A program made the position numbers and the translations under genes. From Rhynchospora pubera (Eukaryota > Streptophyta > Magnoliopsida > Poales > Cyperaceae): a stretch of DNA of 64,000 nucleotides. Positions 45,973 through 57,270 of the stretch are shown piece by piece (the stretch's first letter is position 1; the number at the start of each line of letters is the position of its first letter). The stretch covers positions 28,145,432 through 28,209,431 of the forward strand of contig CM051461.1 in assembly GCA_028095005.1 (NCBI GenBank), read 5' to 3'. The notes below the pieces were generated by a model that had not been told where the DNA came from, did not search any database, and was given only the letters and a program-made list of their open reading frames with translations.

Positions 45973-48096
45973 TAAGCACTTTTTTTTTTGTTCTCATTTC
46001 AAATTAAACTCACTATCCATGAGCAAGCATAAGAAAGCGGCCATTAAAAGACCTAAAAAAATTACAGGCCAAATTTCAGAAAATTGACATATTACTGGTA
46101 CTCCTACCAAGCTACCACTACATACACTCTACAGTGTACACTTTGCTCCCTTGCATGATATAAAACTGGCCAGCATGCTCATGTTTTGGTCAGTTATTGT
46201 CTACTTTTTTAACGAAATGGGGAGACAACCATGCTGTCAGAAACAAAAGCTCAAGAGAGGAGGATGAGAAGCTTATTAATCACATTACAAAATTTGGCCA
46301 CGCATGCTGGAGTTTTGTCCCTAAGCAAGCTGGTAATGCAATGTTTGGAACAATTTAATTCTGGTCCAGTATACTCTTTGATTTGTATTTCTTTCTTTAG
46401 TAAATATGTTAGACAACAATTTGACCAGTGACCATAAATTATCTTTTCTGCTTGTCCAGCTTTATTTTTTTCTTTCCTGGTCTGAATAGAACGTTGATAT
46501 TATTTTGGAAAATTATTTTTCTTTTTTTTTTTTGGTTCTTTGCATTATTAATTTATTATCATAGAAAAATTTGAAATCGTTACATTAAATTCTATGTCGT
46601 TCGCTGCATTGTATATATAATTAGGTATACAACAGTGTGGAAAAAGCTGCAGATTGAGGTGGATGAACTACCTGAGGCCTGACCTCAAGAGAGGCACTTT
46701 TTCTAAGGAGGAAGAGGGTCTAATACTTCAACTCCATGCTTTGCTTGGTAACAGGTACAACCTTCCGTTCCAAAATCCAAAATTCAGAAGCATATTTTGG
46801 TTTAAGCCTAGTAATAGAAACAGAATTAGTTATTATGCAATAATTCCATGTTTTATTGAAGTCCAGCCATGCCCCAAAACTTGCAGCAAGAACAATCATT
46901 ATGGGTCACATCAATTATGTGTTTTTTTTTTAAATTTTATCTGTTTTAGAATTGGGATTAGCTTTTTCTTAGTTTGATATATAACCCGTTTTATTCTCAC
47001 TTAGTTTCTTCTTTCATTGGAAGTTTGCAAATATAATTGAAGAAAAATTAAATTTGTGCATCAATAGTTCAGTATCATTTTGGAAGAGTTTGGTTTTGTC
47101 ATTGGATAAGAAATACATCTACTTGGTGATTCTCATTTTTTAAATTTCAAGTATAAGAAGTAAAATTCCCCTTTGACAGCCAATATAATGTTAGTTGATC
47201 AACACGTTTCAGGTGGTCAGCAATAGCAGCACAATTACCAGGAAGAACAGATAATGAGATAAAAAACTACTGGAACTCATTTCTCAAGAAAAAAGTTGAA
47301 AAGAAAACCACCAAGCCTGAAACAAGTCTATCGGCACCAATGCACAGCACCACAGCATTTGAAGAAAATGTATCAAATGCAATTGAGGGATCAGGCTCAA
47401 GCAATAGCTACACTGAAGCCAACAAATGCTTCCTTCCTAAAATTGATTCGGGTTCGGACCCTTTTATGCAATCTTTAGTGAATTCAAACCAGTCATATGA
47501 AATCGAAATGAATGCCAGTGACTTTGCATCTACTAGCATTACGGAATGGCTGGATCTGGTGAAATGAAAATGCAAATTTGAATTTTGAACAGAGTGAATT
47601 CTCGTGGGCTGATGAAGCAGGCTATATGTAGATTTGATATTTTTTGAGTAGAACTTTTAAGAACAGAAATAACTTTTGGTTCTCTTCAATGAGTGTTATA
47701 TATATGTGTCTACACTTATATTTTGCTAATTTAAGGTACTTATTCTACATGTGTTGTACAATCCTTGTGCTTCAGCTAGTTACAGCTTAATTGGTTATAT
47801 TCACTTTCCGTTTTTTTTTCTTTTTTGTCAGCATGACCTTTTCTTTTAGTTTTCAAACCTTATCAAATAATGTTCTAATTATATAGATCCGGATGATATA
47901 TAATTTTATTACTTGTATTAGTAAGCCTTCATTAATTTTTGTTAAAAAATATAGAAAAGGTAAGCTTAAATTTCAAATTTTTGAGGAAGCAAGCTTCAGT
48001 TTTGAAAAATTTACATAGTTTTGAATACCAGTTAATTCAAGCCATTCTTCTGCATCAAGATCCGTGCTAAAACTAATTCATATGCATGCAAATAGT
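45973..48096 (+). repeat. inverted segmental duplication, right copy
   Basis: Inverted match to 15640-17957, about 28 kb away, holding the MYB pseudogene with its introns and about 245 bases of promoter. Similarity begins near TTAAGCACTTTTT and ends at GCATGCAAATAGT (48096). Intron and flank differences are frequent enough that the duplication is clearly older than the copia and LINE insertions. Confidence 0.9.
46217..47631 (+). pseudogene. R2R3-MYB pseudogene, inverted copy
   Basis: Homologous exons are 46217-46332, 46625-46754 and 47213-47631. Exon 1 is 116 bp instead of 133 because 17 bases are missing after CTCAAGAGAGG (junction 46260/46261), which removes part of R2 around W17 and shifts the frame. 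In exon 2 the highly conserved Arg before Cys (CGG in the intact gene) is CAG, Gln. In exon 3 a 2-bp deletion after CTGGATCTGGTG makes a TGA at 47565-47567 and cuts 22 residues, and a 3-bp deletion removes one Ser from GSS. Splice sites are kept. It cannot make a normal MYB protein, although exon 3 could still be transcribed. Confidence 0.93.
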
Positions 48097-51000
48097 AAAT
48101 CTTCTGTACATGGAAGTTTGAAAAACTAAATCGGACAAAAATGAAGCTATCCGGTTTGATGATCCAATCGATCAGTTTGATCAGTGAAGAAAAATTGGAT
48201 AAACGTTGAAAGTAATAAAACCTTAACTTCTGTACATGCTTCACTTTTATCATATCTATGATATGATAGTATATCAGGATAAGTACATTAACTACACTAT
48301 TTTAAGGGTGTAAATGAGTTTGGCTGGTGTAATATAGACCAAATTTATTTTCTGTTTTATATATGAATTAGATGAAATCCAACTTGTCACGAGACGAAGA
48401 ATGCTACTGTCTCTGTAATAAAATGTATCATAAATAATATTATTAACATATCTGTAATGTTCTTGTTTGGTATTTTTTCGAATAAATTTCTGTGAACTTA
48501 TTCTATCTCTGAATGTATGTTGCATGAAGTAAAGAATGAAATGAAATAAAGAATTCTTTGCCGATTGAAATTCTTGCCACGTGCCTCTTAAATAGTACAT
48601 AGCTCATTTTATTTATTCACCCGTACACCTCATGTTTTGATAGATACACGTGTCCTTCTTTTATTAATCGTTGTTTAATGATTTTTACCATTCCTTTATT
48701 AAACGTGTGTATGCTTGCTTCTTCCTTGGTGTTTATAAAATCCGATAGCTTCCTGCTCCATTAAATCTATTTCCAATCCAAATAAATTGTATCATGTTCA
48801 TGCTATTCAAATCCAATTGATTATTCAAGTTCTGTGCCGATTGAAAATTGACTCTACGTCGCAGTCGGGATAGTCGATTTGATATGTTTGTTGATTTCTG
48901 GACCGCCTTGTCAGGTAACCGAATTTTTCTATATTTAATTTCGTATTGATGATTGATACGATTTATCGTTTGGTTTTGATCGCATATGTTTATCTGAATT
49001 GTGATTGGTATATTTTACGGGTTGTCGGGTTTGGAATTGGATGTGAATTTGGATATGAATTTTGAGCCCTGATCCTCCTGAGTTCGGGAAGGGGGCCGGT
49101 CCTGATCCTCCTGGCATCGAAGAGGGACCACTCTGACTGACTGACTGACTGTCTGGACCCGATTATCTCTGTAAAATATATTATTTGTTCTGTGGATTAA
49201 TCCGGTCTGATTGAATTTTGTATATTAATTAAATGTAGAGAAGTAGCGTCGTTAAATAACCGGTTACTGAGGTTTGTATCAGACTCTGTTTTTTTTCTGT
49301 TGCGACGTAGCTTGACGGGCCGTCGGATGGATGCAGAAGATACCGTTCTCAGCTCGCGTCCCGCGATCCGTCGGTGCAACACGTGACACTATCAATCTAG
49401 ATTACATGCACGGAACTCCCTTATCCATCTGATCTTAATCAGACGGCCAGAAGGTGCGCTACATCATGTATTGCGCAACACTTGATTTGATTTCATGTAT
49501 AATGTATCCTTCTGGACCTTCTCCAGGTAGTTTCTGAAAAAAAAAAAAATTAATGACGTGTAGAGCAGACTTTGTGTCTTTGACACTTGGGAATTGGGAT
49601 GTTGGGAGCTAGAAATGAATCAAGGACCGCCCATGTGATTGCTACAATTTTTTAAAAGTTAATTTGAATAGAAATTTTATATACCTTATATAAAGGTAAG
49701 CCATTTTAAAAAGCGTGCTATTAACAGTACATTTTTTCAATTTCGGAATGGTTTTTTGTCTTAATTATGTGATGCGTCCGATTGGATTGGAGTCTACGGT
49801 TTAGGGTATATGTTATGAGTTCGTATGAAGTTTATTTTATTGTCAATATAGAATTAAACAAATGCTAAAAGAAATATTATTTTTCAGAAAAGTGAAGGGA
49901 AATTGGTCCTCGATGAGAATTTTCTCATGTAACTTAATGAAATTTCACTATCTGAAAAAAAAATGTCAAATGAATTTTTTTTTCTTTCAGGATTGATATG
50001 TTGTTGTATAAATTTGTTATGACAATATTATTTGATGAAACTAAATGCATTATTTGATGAAATTGAATGCATAAATAGAAAAATTATAATTAAATAATTT
50101 GACAATATCATCCTAGTCTGTTAGAACTATTTAAAAAAAATTATATTAGATGGTTAGAAATTTTTTTGTAATTTTTTTACGAAAGATATAAGGATTAAAA
50201 ACAATTATTACGTTTATAAGAAAATATGCATTTTGTAGTACAATTGATTGACTATAAAAATTGATGACTTCACACTACAATTTTTATTTGTAATATTTTT
50301 TACTGTGCTCAGGCTTAACATTTTTCTAAATCCGCCACTGATCCTAGGTTTGAATTTTCAATTGTGCCATTAAAGCTAATTAAATAAACCTAAGTTGTCT
50401 ATCAATCATGCAATTGTGCCTGAAAAAATGTAAAAGGCTCCATTGAACACCAAAAACCTAAGTTGCTCTGAATGCAACAAACTCAAGGGAGAAGGTTGAT
50501 TATATCAAACGTATGAGCATGACAGAAGCTAAGTCAGATTGGTAATAATTTCTGGATGGTAACTACTGTAGCAGAGTTTTTAACTTATATATTAACTTGT
50601 ACTGCTGAGGGATGATTGTTATGTTCAAAGTACTTAGTTTAATTTCTTTCAGTAACCAAATTGGAGTAAGATACTCAATAAGAAATTAAACCAAATTGGA
50701 GTAAGATACTCAATGCGGGTACGATTGGATACGTACTGATGTTAGTTGGAACTTTTTTGTTGGATTGAATGTACATTATTTGAGGTTTATGTTAGGCGTG
50801 CTTTATAGGTCTTGTTTGGTAGTGTCAAGGTTAGCTTGACTCTTGGATCAACGAATTAACTGACGGACCTTACATCGCCAAACAACTTTGGAGTCAACGG
50901 AATTAGCACTACCTTTCTAATTTGACCATTTCATATTTGAACGCTCTTCAAACACCAAAAAAAAAAATTTTATATCGTATCTGAAGAGAAAAATATTGAG

Positions 51001-51675
51001 AAGAAATCTTAAAATTTCAAAATTACAAAAAAAAAAATGAGTGTCTATTCAATCGCACAAGCAGTACATATAACAATTTCAAATTACCAAGTGAAAACCA
51101 TTCAATATGCATATAATAATAATAAACAACTAAAAAATGTGCAAATATGTGACATGGATATTCAACAATTTCAAATATGCAAATGCAAACGGTCCAGTCC
51201 TAAAAATACAAATTAAAATTCATGTGAAATTTGCACCTTAAAGCTTAAAGCAAAACTAGTAGTAGCAAGCGAGACAAGACAATTCTAATAACCTTCTTTT
51301 CGTACCGACCGTCTCCGATCCCGACACTTGACCACCTGACTCTAATTAGCATATAAAAGAAAATGTCATACTAATATCTGTTTCTAATTGGCAAATTAAA
51401 ATGTTTATTGAAAAACAGTACCCAACTTAATGTACATAGTGTGGTCGGTTTAAGGTGTGTCACTCTTGATATAATTTGGTACCAACTCAAGAGACGGCAC
51501 AATTAATTCATGACTAATTCTAAGTGTGCTTATGTTCTTGTGTACCTTGTCAGGTACAATACCTAACAAATGTTCCAAATTTAAGCTGGTTAAAGAAAAT
51601 TCCAGTGAGGCCTACTATTTTTAAATACCAAGCTCAATCCTTTCTGAGATTGTATAAAACTACTTTGGTATAACT
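48097..51675. other. intergenic, with a dispersed repeat and no gene
   Basis: No convincing coding frame. A CTGACTGACTGACTGACTG tail at 49132-49150 resembles the 3' end of the SINE at 19790-19908. A block at 49290-49480 shares motifs with 19130-19230. The stretch 50640-50720 contains a short direct repeat (CCAAATTGGAGTAAGATACT twice). Confidence 0.5.
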
Positions 51676-51886
51676 GTAATAAATCCTTGCACTTTTTTTT
51701 GAAATTAAAAGCCCAGGTCTAGCCCGTTGCCTTTTCATTAAATAAAGAGATTCAGTACAGAAAAAGAGACGGGTTTCTGAAGTTGAAACCCAGAGAAAAA
51801 AGAAGAAAAGCTAAGCCTAAAAAACTGAGTGAAAAAGAAAAAACCACGAAAAAGCCAGGAAGTTTAAAACAAAGATCTAAGCTAAT

Positions 51887-54800
51887 CTAATCCGGCTTCA
51901 AAATGCGCCATTCTTCTAGTATAAGGGAAGCAATAGTGCTTGGCCGGCTGGCACGGTCTGAGAAAGTTCTTGAGCATCTCTCACGCCAAGTAAAATAACA
52001 GGAAAAAGCAAGGAGTTCTCTTTGTCTATTGTTAAAGGTACCAGTGAGGATGGCAGATGGGTGGAGAACTTGGGGGTGCCAGCGAGTTGTACCAGTAAGA
52101 TTGAGAGCAAGATTGGTAACATCAAGAAAGAAAGAGCAGGAACCGAAGGTGTGAGCAATAGATTCAGAGCAGTTCTGACATAGGCAACATCTGTTGACAA
52201 AAGACAACCCTCTTTTTTGCAGGTTGTCAATGGTTGGAAGTTTGTCATGCAACATCAACCAAATGAAAGTTTTAAGTCTAGGAGGCAAAAGTAGCTTCCA
52301 AATAAGGTTCAGTTGAGAGGGCATTTTAGGAAAGACTTTTAAGAATTTGTAGAAAGATGAAGATGTGAGACAATTGCCTGTAAGCTTGCAATGGATCTGA
52401 TCTTGAGACAAAGTAACGGGTAAGACAGTTGTATTGTGTATCTGTTGCGAGAGAGTTCTGAGTTGTGTTTGAGCTGATAAGCTAGAGAGGAAGGAGGGTC
52501 TGAAGAGGTTAAGTGGTGAGGTGAGAGTTTGCAGAAAATTAGCTACTGAGATGTCAGGATCCAAGGAGAAGCTGAAAAGAATAGAAAAAGTGTGGGCAAG
52601 TAAACCTAGGCCCCAGTTGTGATGCCAAAAAAGGACTGTGGCACCGTCCCTGATTGTAAAAAAAGTAATAGTGTGAAAAACAGGCAGAATTTGCTGAAAA
52701 GCTGGCATGAGAGGTGAGTTTTGGGGCAGAAAAGTGTTATGTTGATAGAAGGATCTGATCAGGCTCTGCCAAGGAGATTGAGTTCTGCTAAACCACTTCC
52801 ATAGCCACTTGGCAAGGAGTGCCAGGTTAAAAGACTCCAGCTCGAGTACCCCTAAACCGCCAACTATCTTAGGCGAGCAAACTTTATCCCATGCTACTGT
52901 TATTAGCTTCTTCTGCCTAGAATGCCCCTGCCAAAGATAGGCTCTTCTGATGCTATCTAATTCTTTTATTACCCATTTGGGAAGTTTGAAGACTGACATG
53001 AAATACACAGGTAGTGTTGATAGGCAGGAGTTTACCAATACCAACCTACCAGCCATAGATAGAAGGGAGGAGCTCCAAGTATCTAATTTCTTTTTGAAAT
53101 TGTTTATTAGAGGAGTGAAGTCAGTCCTATTGAGCTTCTTAAAAGAGAGTGGTAAACCTAAATACCTGATTGGGAAAGTTTGTTCAGGACATTGTAGGAT
53201 CTGCGAGCACTCATCTTTGAGAAAAGAGTCAGCATTAAGGAAAAAGAGTTCAGATTTCATAGGGTTCACCTTAAGTCCAGAAACATGGTAAAAGAGAGAA
53301 AAAATCAGTTTAAGGATTTGTGCTTGAGCTGTACACGGTTTAAAAAAGAAGAGTGCATCGTCCGCATAAAGTAGGCATGGTAGCATTTCTGAAAAAGGAA
53401 GGATGAGAATGCCTGAGTGGTGCAGCTGAATCAACCATCTAGAGAGAAAATCCATGGCTAGAATGAAGAGGTACGGAGAAAGGGGGTCTCCTTGCCTGAC
53501 GCCCCTTTTGAGTTTGATTGTTTTTCCAGCGAGGCCATTGACGACCACCTGTGAAGAGCCTTGCAGGACACATCCTTGTACCCAAGAAACAAAGTGGGGT
53601 GGTAGTTTCATCGCCGAAAGAACCTGAGCAATGAAAGCCCATCCAACTGTATCGAAAGCTTTGTGGATGTCCGCTTTAAAGATAGCCAAAGGGATAAGTT
53701 GTGAGTTGGCATGTTGGATGATGTGTTGTGCACACAAAAAATTTTCTGTGATAAGCCTGCCCTTGATGAAGCCGGTCTGAGAATGATGTACCAGGTTTGC
53801 TAAGTGGGGTAGCAATCTATTAGCCAAAATCTTAGAAAGTAGTCTTTGTGCTGAGTGCACTATACTGATAGGCCTGTAATCTTTCGGTTCAGATGGGTTT
53901 GGTATTTTAGGGATTAAAATGATGTGAGAGTTATTAACAGGATGAAGAGAGCCTGAGTGTAGAGCTGAGTTTAGAGTTAGTAGAAGGTCTGGTAGGAGTT
54001 CAGCAGCAAAGAATTTGAAAAATTCTCCAGTAAAACCGTCTGGTCCTGGAGATTTATTTGATGGCCATGATCTTATGACTTGCAGGACTTCCTCTTCGCT
54101 GATTGAGTCAGCCAAACTGAAAGGGAGGGAGGGTTGAGTCTGGTAAAGTGCTGACCAGTTGAGGTTTGGCAGCGGCGGAGATGTAGAGCCCATTAAGGAC
54201 CGAAAGAACTCAAAGAAAGCTAAGCCTTTTGTTTTTTGGTCGCTGAAGACAGAGCCGTTGTGGAGGATGTTGTGGATGGTATTGTGACGCTTGTTGTTGG
54301 TGGCTCTAGCATGGAAGTAGCCAGTATTGCGATCACCCTCAAGTTTCCATTTGACTCTAGAGCGCTGGCGCCAGTACTGTTCTTCTGTCACAGATAACTC
54401 AGTGAACTTCCTTTTGAGCAGTGCTTTCAGCCATGATTCAAGTTCGGAGAGATTTCTAGTTTCAGTAGCTTTGTCACAACGGCCAAGAAAGGACCTGATG
54501 AAGTTCAGTTGCGATTTAGCTGAAATCATATTGGCTCTAGACCAGACTTTGACTTCCTTAGCCATGGACTTGAGCTTAGAATCCAATTGAGAAGGGTTTG
54601 AGGCTAGTGGCTGAGAAAGCCAGAAATTTCGCACTAAGTCCTGCAACTCAGGCGAACAGAGATTAGAGTTCTCAAACTTGAAAAAATTTGACTTCCTAAA
54701 AGAGGTGAGAACGGTGCAAAGCAGAGGGATGTGGTCAGAGGAGGTGTTGGGAAGAGGGGTAAGGTTTGTGTTAGGAAACTTAGAGTTGAAGGAGGCATTG

Positions 54801-55423
54801 ATGATACACCTATCAAGCCTTGCCATTGAGGCATTGGGTCTCTGATTGGACCAAGTGTAAAGTCTATCAGTCAAAGGCAAATCGATAAGTTGCAATTGAG
54901 TGAGAGTAGCTCTGAACAAGGCTGAATCTACAATGCCATAGTTATTGCTGGTACGTTCACTAATGGAGGTAGTGACATTAAAGTCTCCACATAACAGCCA
55001 GGGAACATCTGAAGGCGGTTCATCATTTGGTAGACGTGCTAGAAAAGTCTGTCTTTCACCTGCAGAGGTGGGCCCGTAAACACTGGTAAAGCGGAAAAGA
55101 GTGCTATCCAGTGTCAGGGCCAAGTCTACAGTGAGCGTGTATGGGGTTGCATGAGCAGTAACAAAGTTGAAGAAATTTTTATCCCAAGCAAAGAGGATAC
55201 CACCTCGTGTACCGACTGAATCAACAGTGAGGAAGGAAGGGAATCGAAACCCACAAGTCTGGTAAACAAGACATTTGGAAGGCAAGTCCCATTTTGTTTC
55301 TTGTAAAGAAACAATTTTGGGCTTTTCAAGAAGCACAGTCTGGCGTACAGCAAGGCGCTTGTCCTTGTCGTTTAAGCCACGGACGTTCCAGGAGAGGATT
55401 TTGAAGTTGATTGGTTTAGACAT
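51887..55423 (-). CDS. LINE ORF2: endonuclease, reverse transcriptase, zinc-binding domain
   Basis: It has 1178 residues without a stop. The N-terminal AP-endonuclease domain shows SWNVRGLND (N13), QETKW (E42), GDFNV and SDHIPL. The reverse transcriptase shows LIPKIPNP, DYRPIS, the GFIKGR block, DIHKAFDTV, RQGDPLSPYLF and YADD at 686-689. Near the C-terminus a zf-RVT type region has WKLLLPPRLKTFIW and CCLCQNCSESIAHTF. This is the plant L1 order. The enzyme would nick target DNA and copy the element RNA at the nick. All visible catalytic motifs are intact. The start ATG at 55423 gives the usual ORF2 beginning just before the endonuclease. Confidence 0.96.
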   Translation of the reverse strand: MSKPINFKILSWNVRGLNDKDKRLAVRQTVLLEKPKIVSLQETKWDLPSKCLVYQTCGFRFPSFLTVDSVGTRGGILFAWDKNFFNFVTAHATPYTLTVDLALTLDSTLFRFTSVYGPTSAGERQTFLARLPNDEPPSDVPWLLCGDFNVTTSISERTSNNYGIVDSALFRATLTQLQLIDLPLTDRLYTWSNQRPNASMARLDRCIINASFNSKFPNTNLTPLPNTSSDHIPLLCTVLTSFRKSNFFKFENSNLCSPELQDLVRNFWLSQPLASNPSQLDSKLKSMAKEVKVWSRANMISAKSQLNFIRSFLGRCDKATETRNLSELESWLKALLKRKFTELSVTEEQYWRQRSRVKWKLEGDRNTGYFHARATNNKRHNTIHNILHNGSVFSDQKTKGLAFFEFFRSLMGSTSPPLPNLNWSALYQTQPSLPFSLADSISEEEVLQVIRSWPSNKSPGPDGFTGEFFKFFAAELLPDLLLTLNSALHSGSLHPVNNSHIILIPKIPNPSEPKDYRPISIVHSAQRLLSKILANRLLPHLANLVHHSQTGFIKGRLITENFLCAQHIIQHANSQLIPLAIFKADIHKAFDTVGWAFIAQVLSAMKLPPHFVSWVQGCVLQGSSQVVVNGLAGKTIKLKRGVRQGDPLSPYLFILAMDFLSRWLIQLHHSGILILPFSEMLPCLLYADDALFFFKPCTAQAQILKLIFSLFYHVSGLKVNPMKSELFFLNADSFLKDECSQILQCPEQTFPIRYLGLPLSFKKLNRTDFTPLINNFKKKLDTWSSSLLSMAGRLVLVNSCLSTLPVYFMSVFKLPKWVIKELDSIRRAYLWQGHSRQKKLITVAWDKVCSPKIVGGLGVLELESFNLALLAKWLWKWFSRTQSPWQSLIRSFYQHNTFLPQNSPLMPAFQQILPVFHTITFFTIRDGATVLFWHHNWGLGLLAHTFSILFSFSLDPDISVANFLQTLTSPLNLFRPSFLSSLSAQTQLRTLSQQIHNTTVLPVTLSQDQIHCKLTGNCLTSSSFYKFLKVFPKMPSQLNLIWKLLLPPRLKTFIWLMLHDKLPTIDNLQKRGLSFVNRCCLCQNCSESIAHTFGSCSFFLDVTNLALNLTGTTRWHPQVLHPSAILTGTFNNRQRELLAFSCYFTWRERCSRTFSDRASRPSTIASLILEEWRILKPD

Positions 55424-55527
55424 GAAACAGAAAGAGTAAAAACAACCAGAGTTCGGGGGTACGGTGATAGAGGAGAAGAAAAATTAAGAGAGGAAAGCAG
55501 AAACAAACAGAAAAGGCTAGAACCCAA

Positions 55528-57063
55528 TTAAAGCAGCGGCACAATTCCAGCTTTCTGAATCATTGTCTTTATGTCATCGGATAGTTGAAAGCCTGCAAAA
55601 GTCACCACCGACTGTGCTTGGGCTCTGGTTATGGGGCCCGTTTCCTGCATGAAAGCTAGGCATGGTTGTGCTAAAGTTGTCTTACGTTTGCGGGCAGCTA
55701 CTGGGCTGGAGGCGGAACCAAAAACCTGCATTTCGGCCCTGTTAGAAGGAGAGGTGTAAGGCCCAATTTTTGACTGCAGCCTTGGACTCCTCCTCACAGC
55801 AGTAATAAGGCGCTGCTTTTTAAATCTTGGTGGGCCTTCGAAACCTGGTGGCTCTATCGGGTCTACCGAGTCTACATTCAAACCCGTTTGACTAAAGGGG
55901 ACATGAGTAGAGGCATGGAGCACGTCTACAGAGCTATCACATTCGGCAATAAATGCACAAGTCGACCTGAATAGGAAGGGGGCAGCATGCCGTAGCAAAA
56001 AGTGTTTTGACAGCAGGGTTGCAGAAGGAATGGTTAGCAAAGAGACGGAAAAAAGAGGTGTAACAGTACTGTCCAGACGCCCTCCCAAAAGCACATTTCC
56101 TCGCATGGAACTGCCTAGGGAAAAGTGGAACTTCCAAAAAATACTGCAAGAGTTCAACTCTCCAGTATCAAAGAAGTGCACCCCTCCAGTTGGGGCAATT
56201 TGATGAGAGCAGATCCAATTAGTAGAGATTTCACTGATTTCAGGATCAACACGACAAGCACTGGAATTGGAAGGTTCTTGGTGAAGGGCGGCCAGTTGGA
56301 TGTTGAGGTGAGATTGGTTCATCGTGGCTGAGTAGGAGGTAAGTTCACTGCCTTTTAGAGGGATAAAAGAATGTTTGAGGTAAGATGACGAAGAGTTATC
56401 AGAGTGTGGCGGTTGAGGCGGAATGATCGGGGCTGAGGTTGCCTTGGCAACAGCTCTGCGTTGCTTGGGATTTGAAGATAAAGGGGTGCAAAGCAGAGAA
56501 CAAAATTTGAATTGATGGCCAGTTTGGTTGCAAAGAATGCACTTAAGAGGAAGCATACAAGTTTTACTGGTATGGCCCTTAGAAAAGCAATTAAAGCATC
56601 TCCTCCCTCGCTTAAGTTGGAGTAGCCTGAAAATGAAAAATTCAAAGAAACCTAGGGATTTGACCCTTTTTAAGTTTGATCTGACTTTTCTTGGTAGATT
56701 AGAGGTCCATGTATCTTCTTTGGGTGGCAAAAAGGAGCTAAGGTCAATGTTGCAACGTAACAGTGCTGGGCAATCTTTGGTAGGGTGCTTGCTTAGCAGC
56801 AAATTGAAGGTGGAGAGAGATAGCGGCGGCCTGGGGAGGAGAGGTTGCAGCCTTTGCTTGACATTGGAGATAGGTTTGTGGGGATGTAGTGTGTGTTTGG
56901 GAGCAGGTTTTGTGTGAGAAGCGGTGGCCTGGGGGATAGGAGTAGGGAGAGATCTTACGGGGACAAGGTGGGTTCCGATGGTGAAGAAATTGGGTTTGGT
57001 TACAGCTGTGAGGCCATCATGTTTTATCGCTTGGAGAAACGCATTGGAGAAGGAGGGCTCCAT
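55528..57063 (-). CDS. LINE ORF1: nucleic-acid-binding protein with CCHC knuckles
   Basis: The first ATG, at 57063, gives about 511 residues (MEPSFSNAFLQAIKHDG). The frame is open a few codons further, to a TAG near 57084. Two zinc knuckles, CFNCFSKGHTSKTC and CILCNQTGHQFKFC, lie near residues 156-188, after a basic stretch RKVRSNLKRVK. The rest is Ser/Pro-rich. Plant L1 ORF1 proteins usually have a larger N-terminal domain (DUF4283) before the knuckles. Only about 150 residues precede them here, and they look incomplete, which fits a 5'-truncated copy. The likely role is binding element RNA. Confidence 0.9.
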   Translation of the reverse strand: MEPSFSNAFLQAIKHDGLTAVTKPNFFTIGTHLVPVRSLPTPIPQATASHTKPAPKHTLHPHKPISNVKQRLQPLLPRPPLSLSTFNLLLSKHPTKDCPALLRCNIDLSSFLPPKEDTWTSNLPRKVRSNLKRVKSLGFFEFFIFRLLQLKRGRRCFNCFSKGHTSKTCMLPLKCILCNQTGHQFKFCSLLCTPLSSNPKQRRAVAKATSAPIIPPQPPHSDNSSSSYLKHSFIPLKGSELTSYSATMNQSHLNIQLAALHQEPSNSSACRVDPEISEISTNWICSHQIAPTGGVHFFDTGELNSCSIFWKFHFSLGSSMRGNVLLGGRLDSTVTPLFSVSLLTIPSATLLSKHFLLRHAAPFLFRSTCAFIAECDSSVDVLHASTHVPFSQTGLNVDSVDPIEPPGFEGPPRFKKQRLITAVRRSPRLQSKIGPYTSPSNRAEMQVFGSASSPVAARKRKTTLAQPCLAFMQETGPITRAQAQSVVTFAGFQLSDDIKTMIQKAGIVPLL

Positions 57064-57135
57064 CAAAATCACGTTCCTTTCCTATACTAGCTTTCACAAG
57101 AATTGTATTGTTGACCGTAATAAATCCTTGCACTT

Positions 57136-57270
57136 CTAAGTAACTTGTAAAAATATATACACTTCAGATTTTGTAATCCATGCAAGACTCAATTTTTATT
57201 AAAAAATATCCAGTAAATTTTAATTTGTCTAAACTTCAAAGAAATTAGCACGAAAATCCAATGAGATAAA
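57136..57270. other. short intergenic gap
   Basis: AT-rich sequence with no feature seen. Confidence 0.4.

Larger units (their letters stand above)
51676..57135 (-). mobile_element. L1-type LINE, nearly full length, with 19-bp target duplication
   Basis: The element is 51695-57116 on the minus strand, flanked by a perfect 19-bp repeat GTAATAAATCCTTGCACTT (51676-51694 and 57117-57135). It has two open ORFs 104 bp apart and a short A-tail next to the left repeat. The 5' leader is only about 50 bases, so the element may have lost its 5' UTR and part of ORF1. A perfect duplication and two open frames indicate a recent insertion. Confidence 0.95.

Noticed and set aside
53439..54834. Short ORFs overlapping LINE ORF2 on both strands
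   Set aside because: Alternative-frame shadows of the reverse transcriptase and endonuclease coding sequence.
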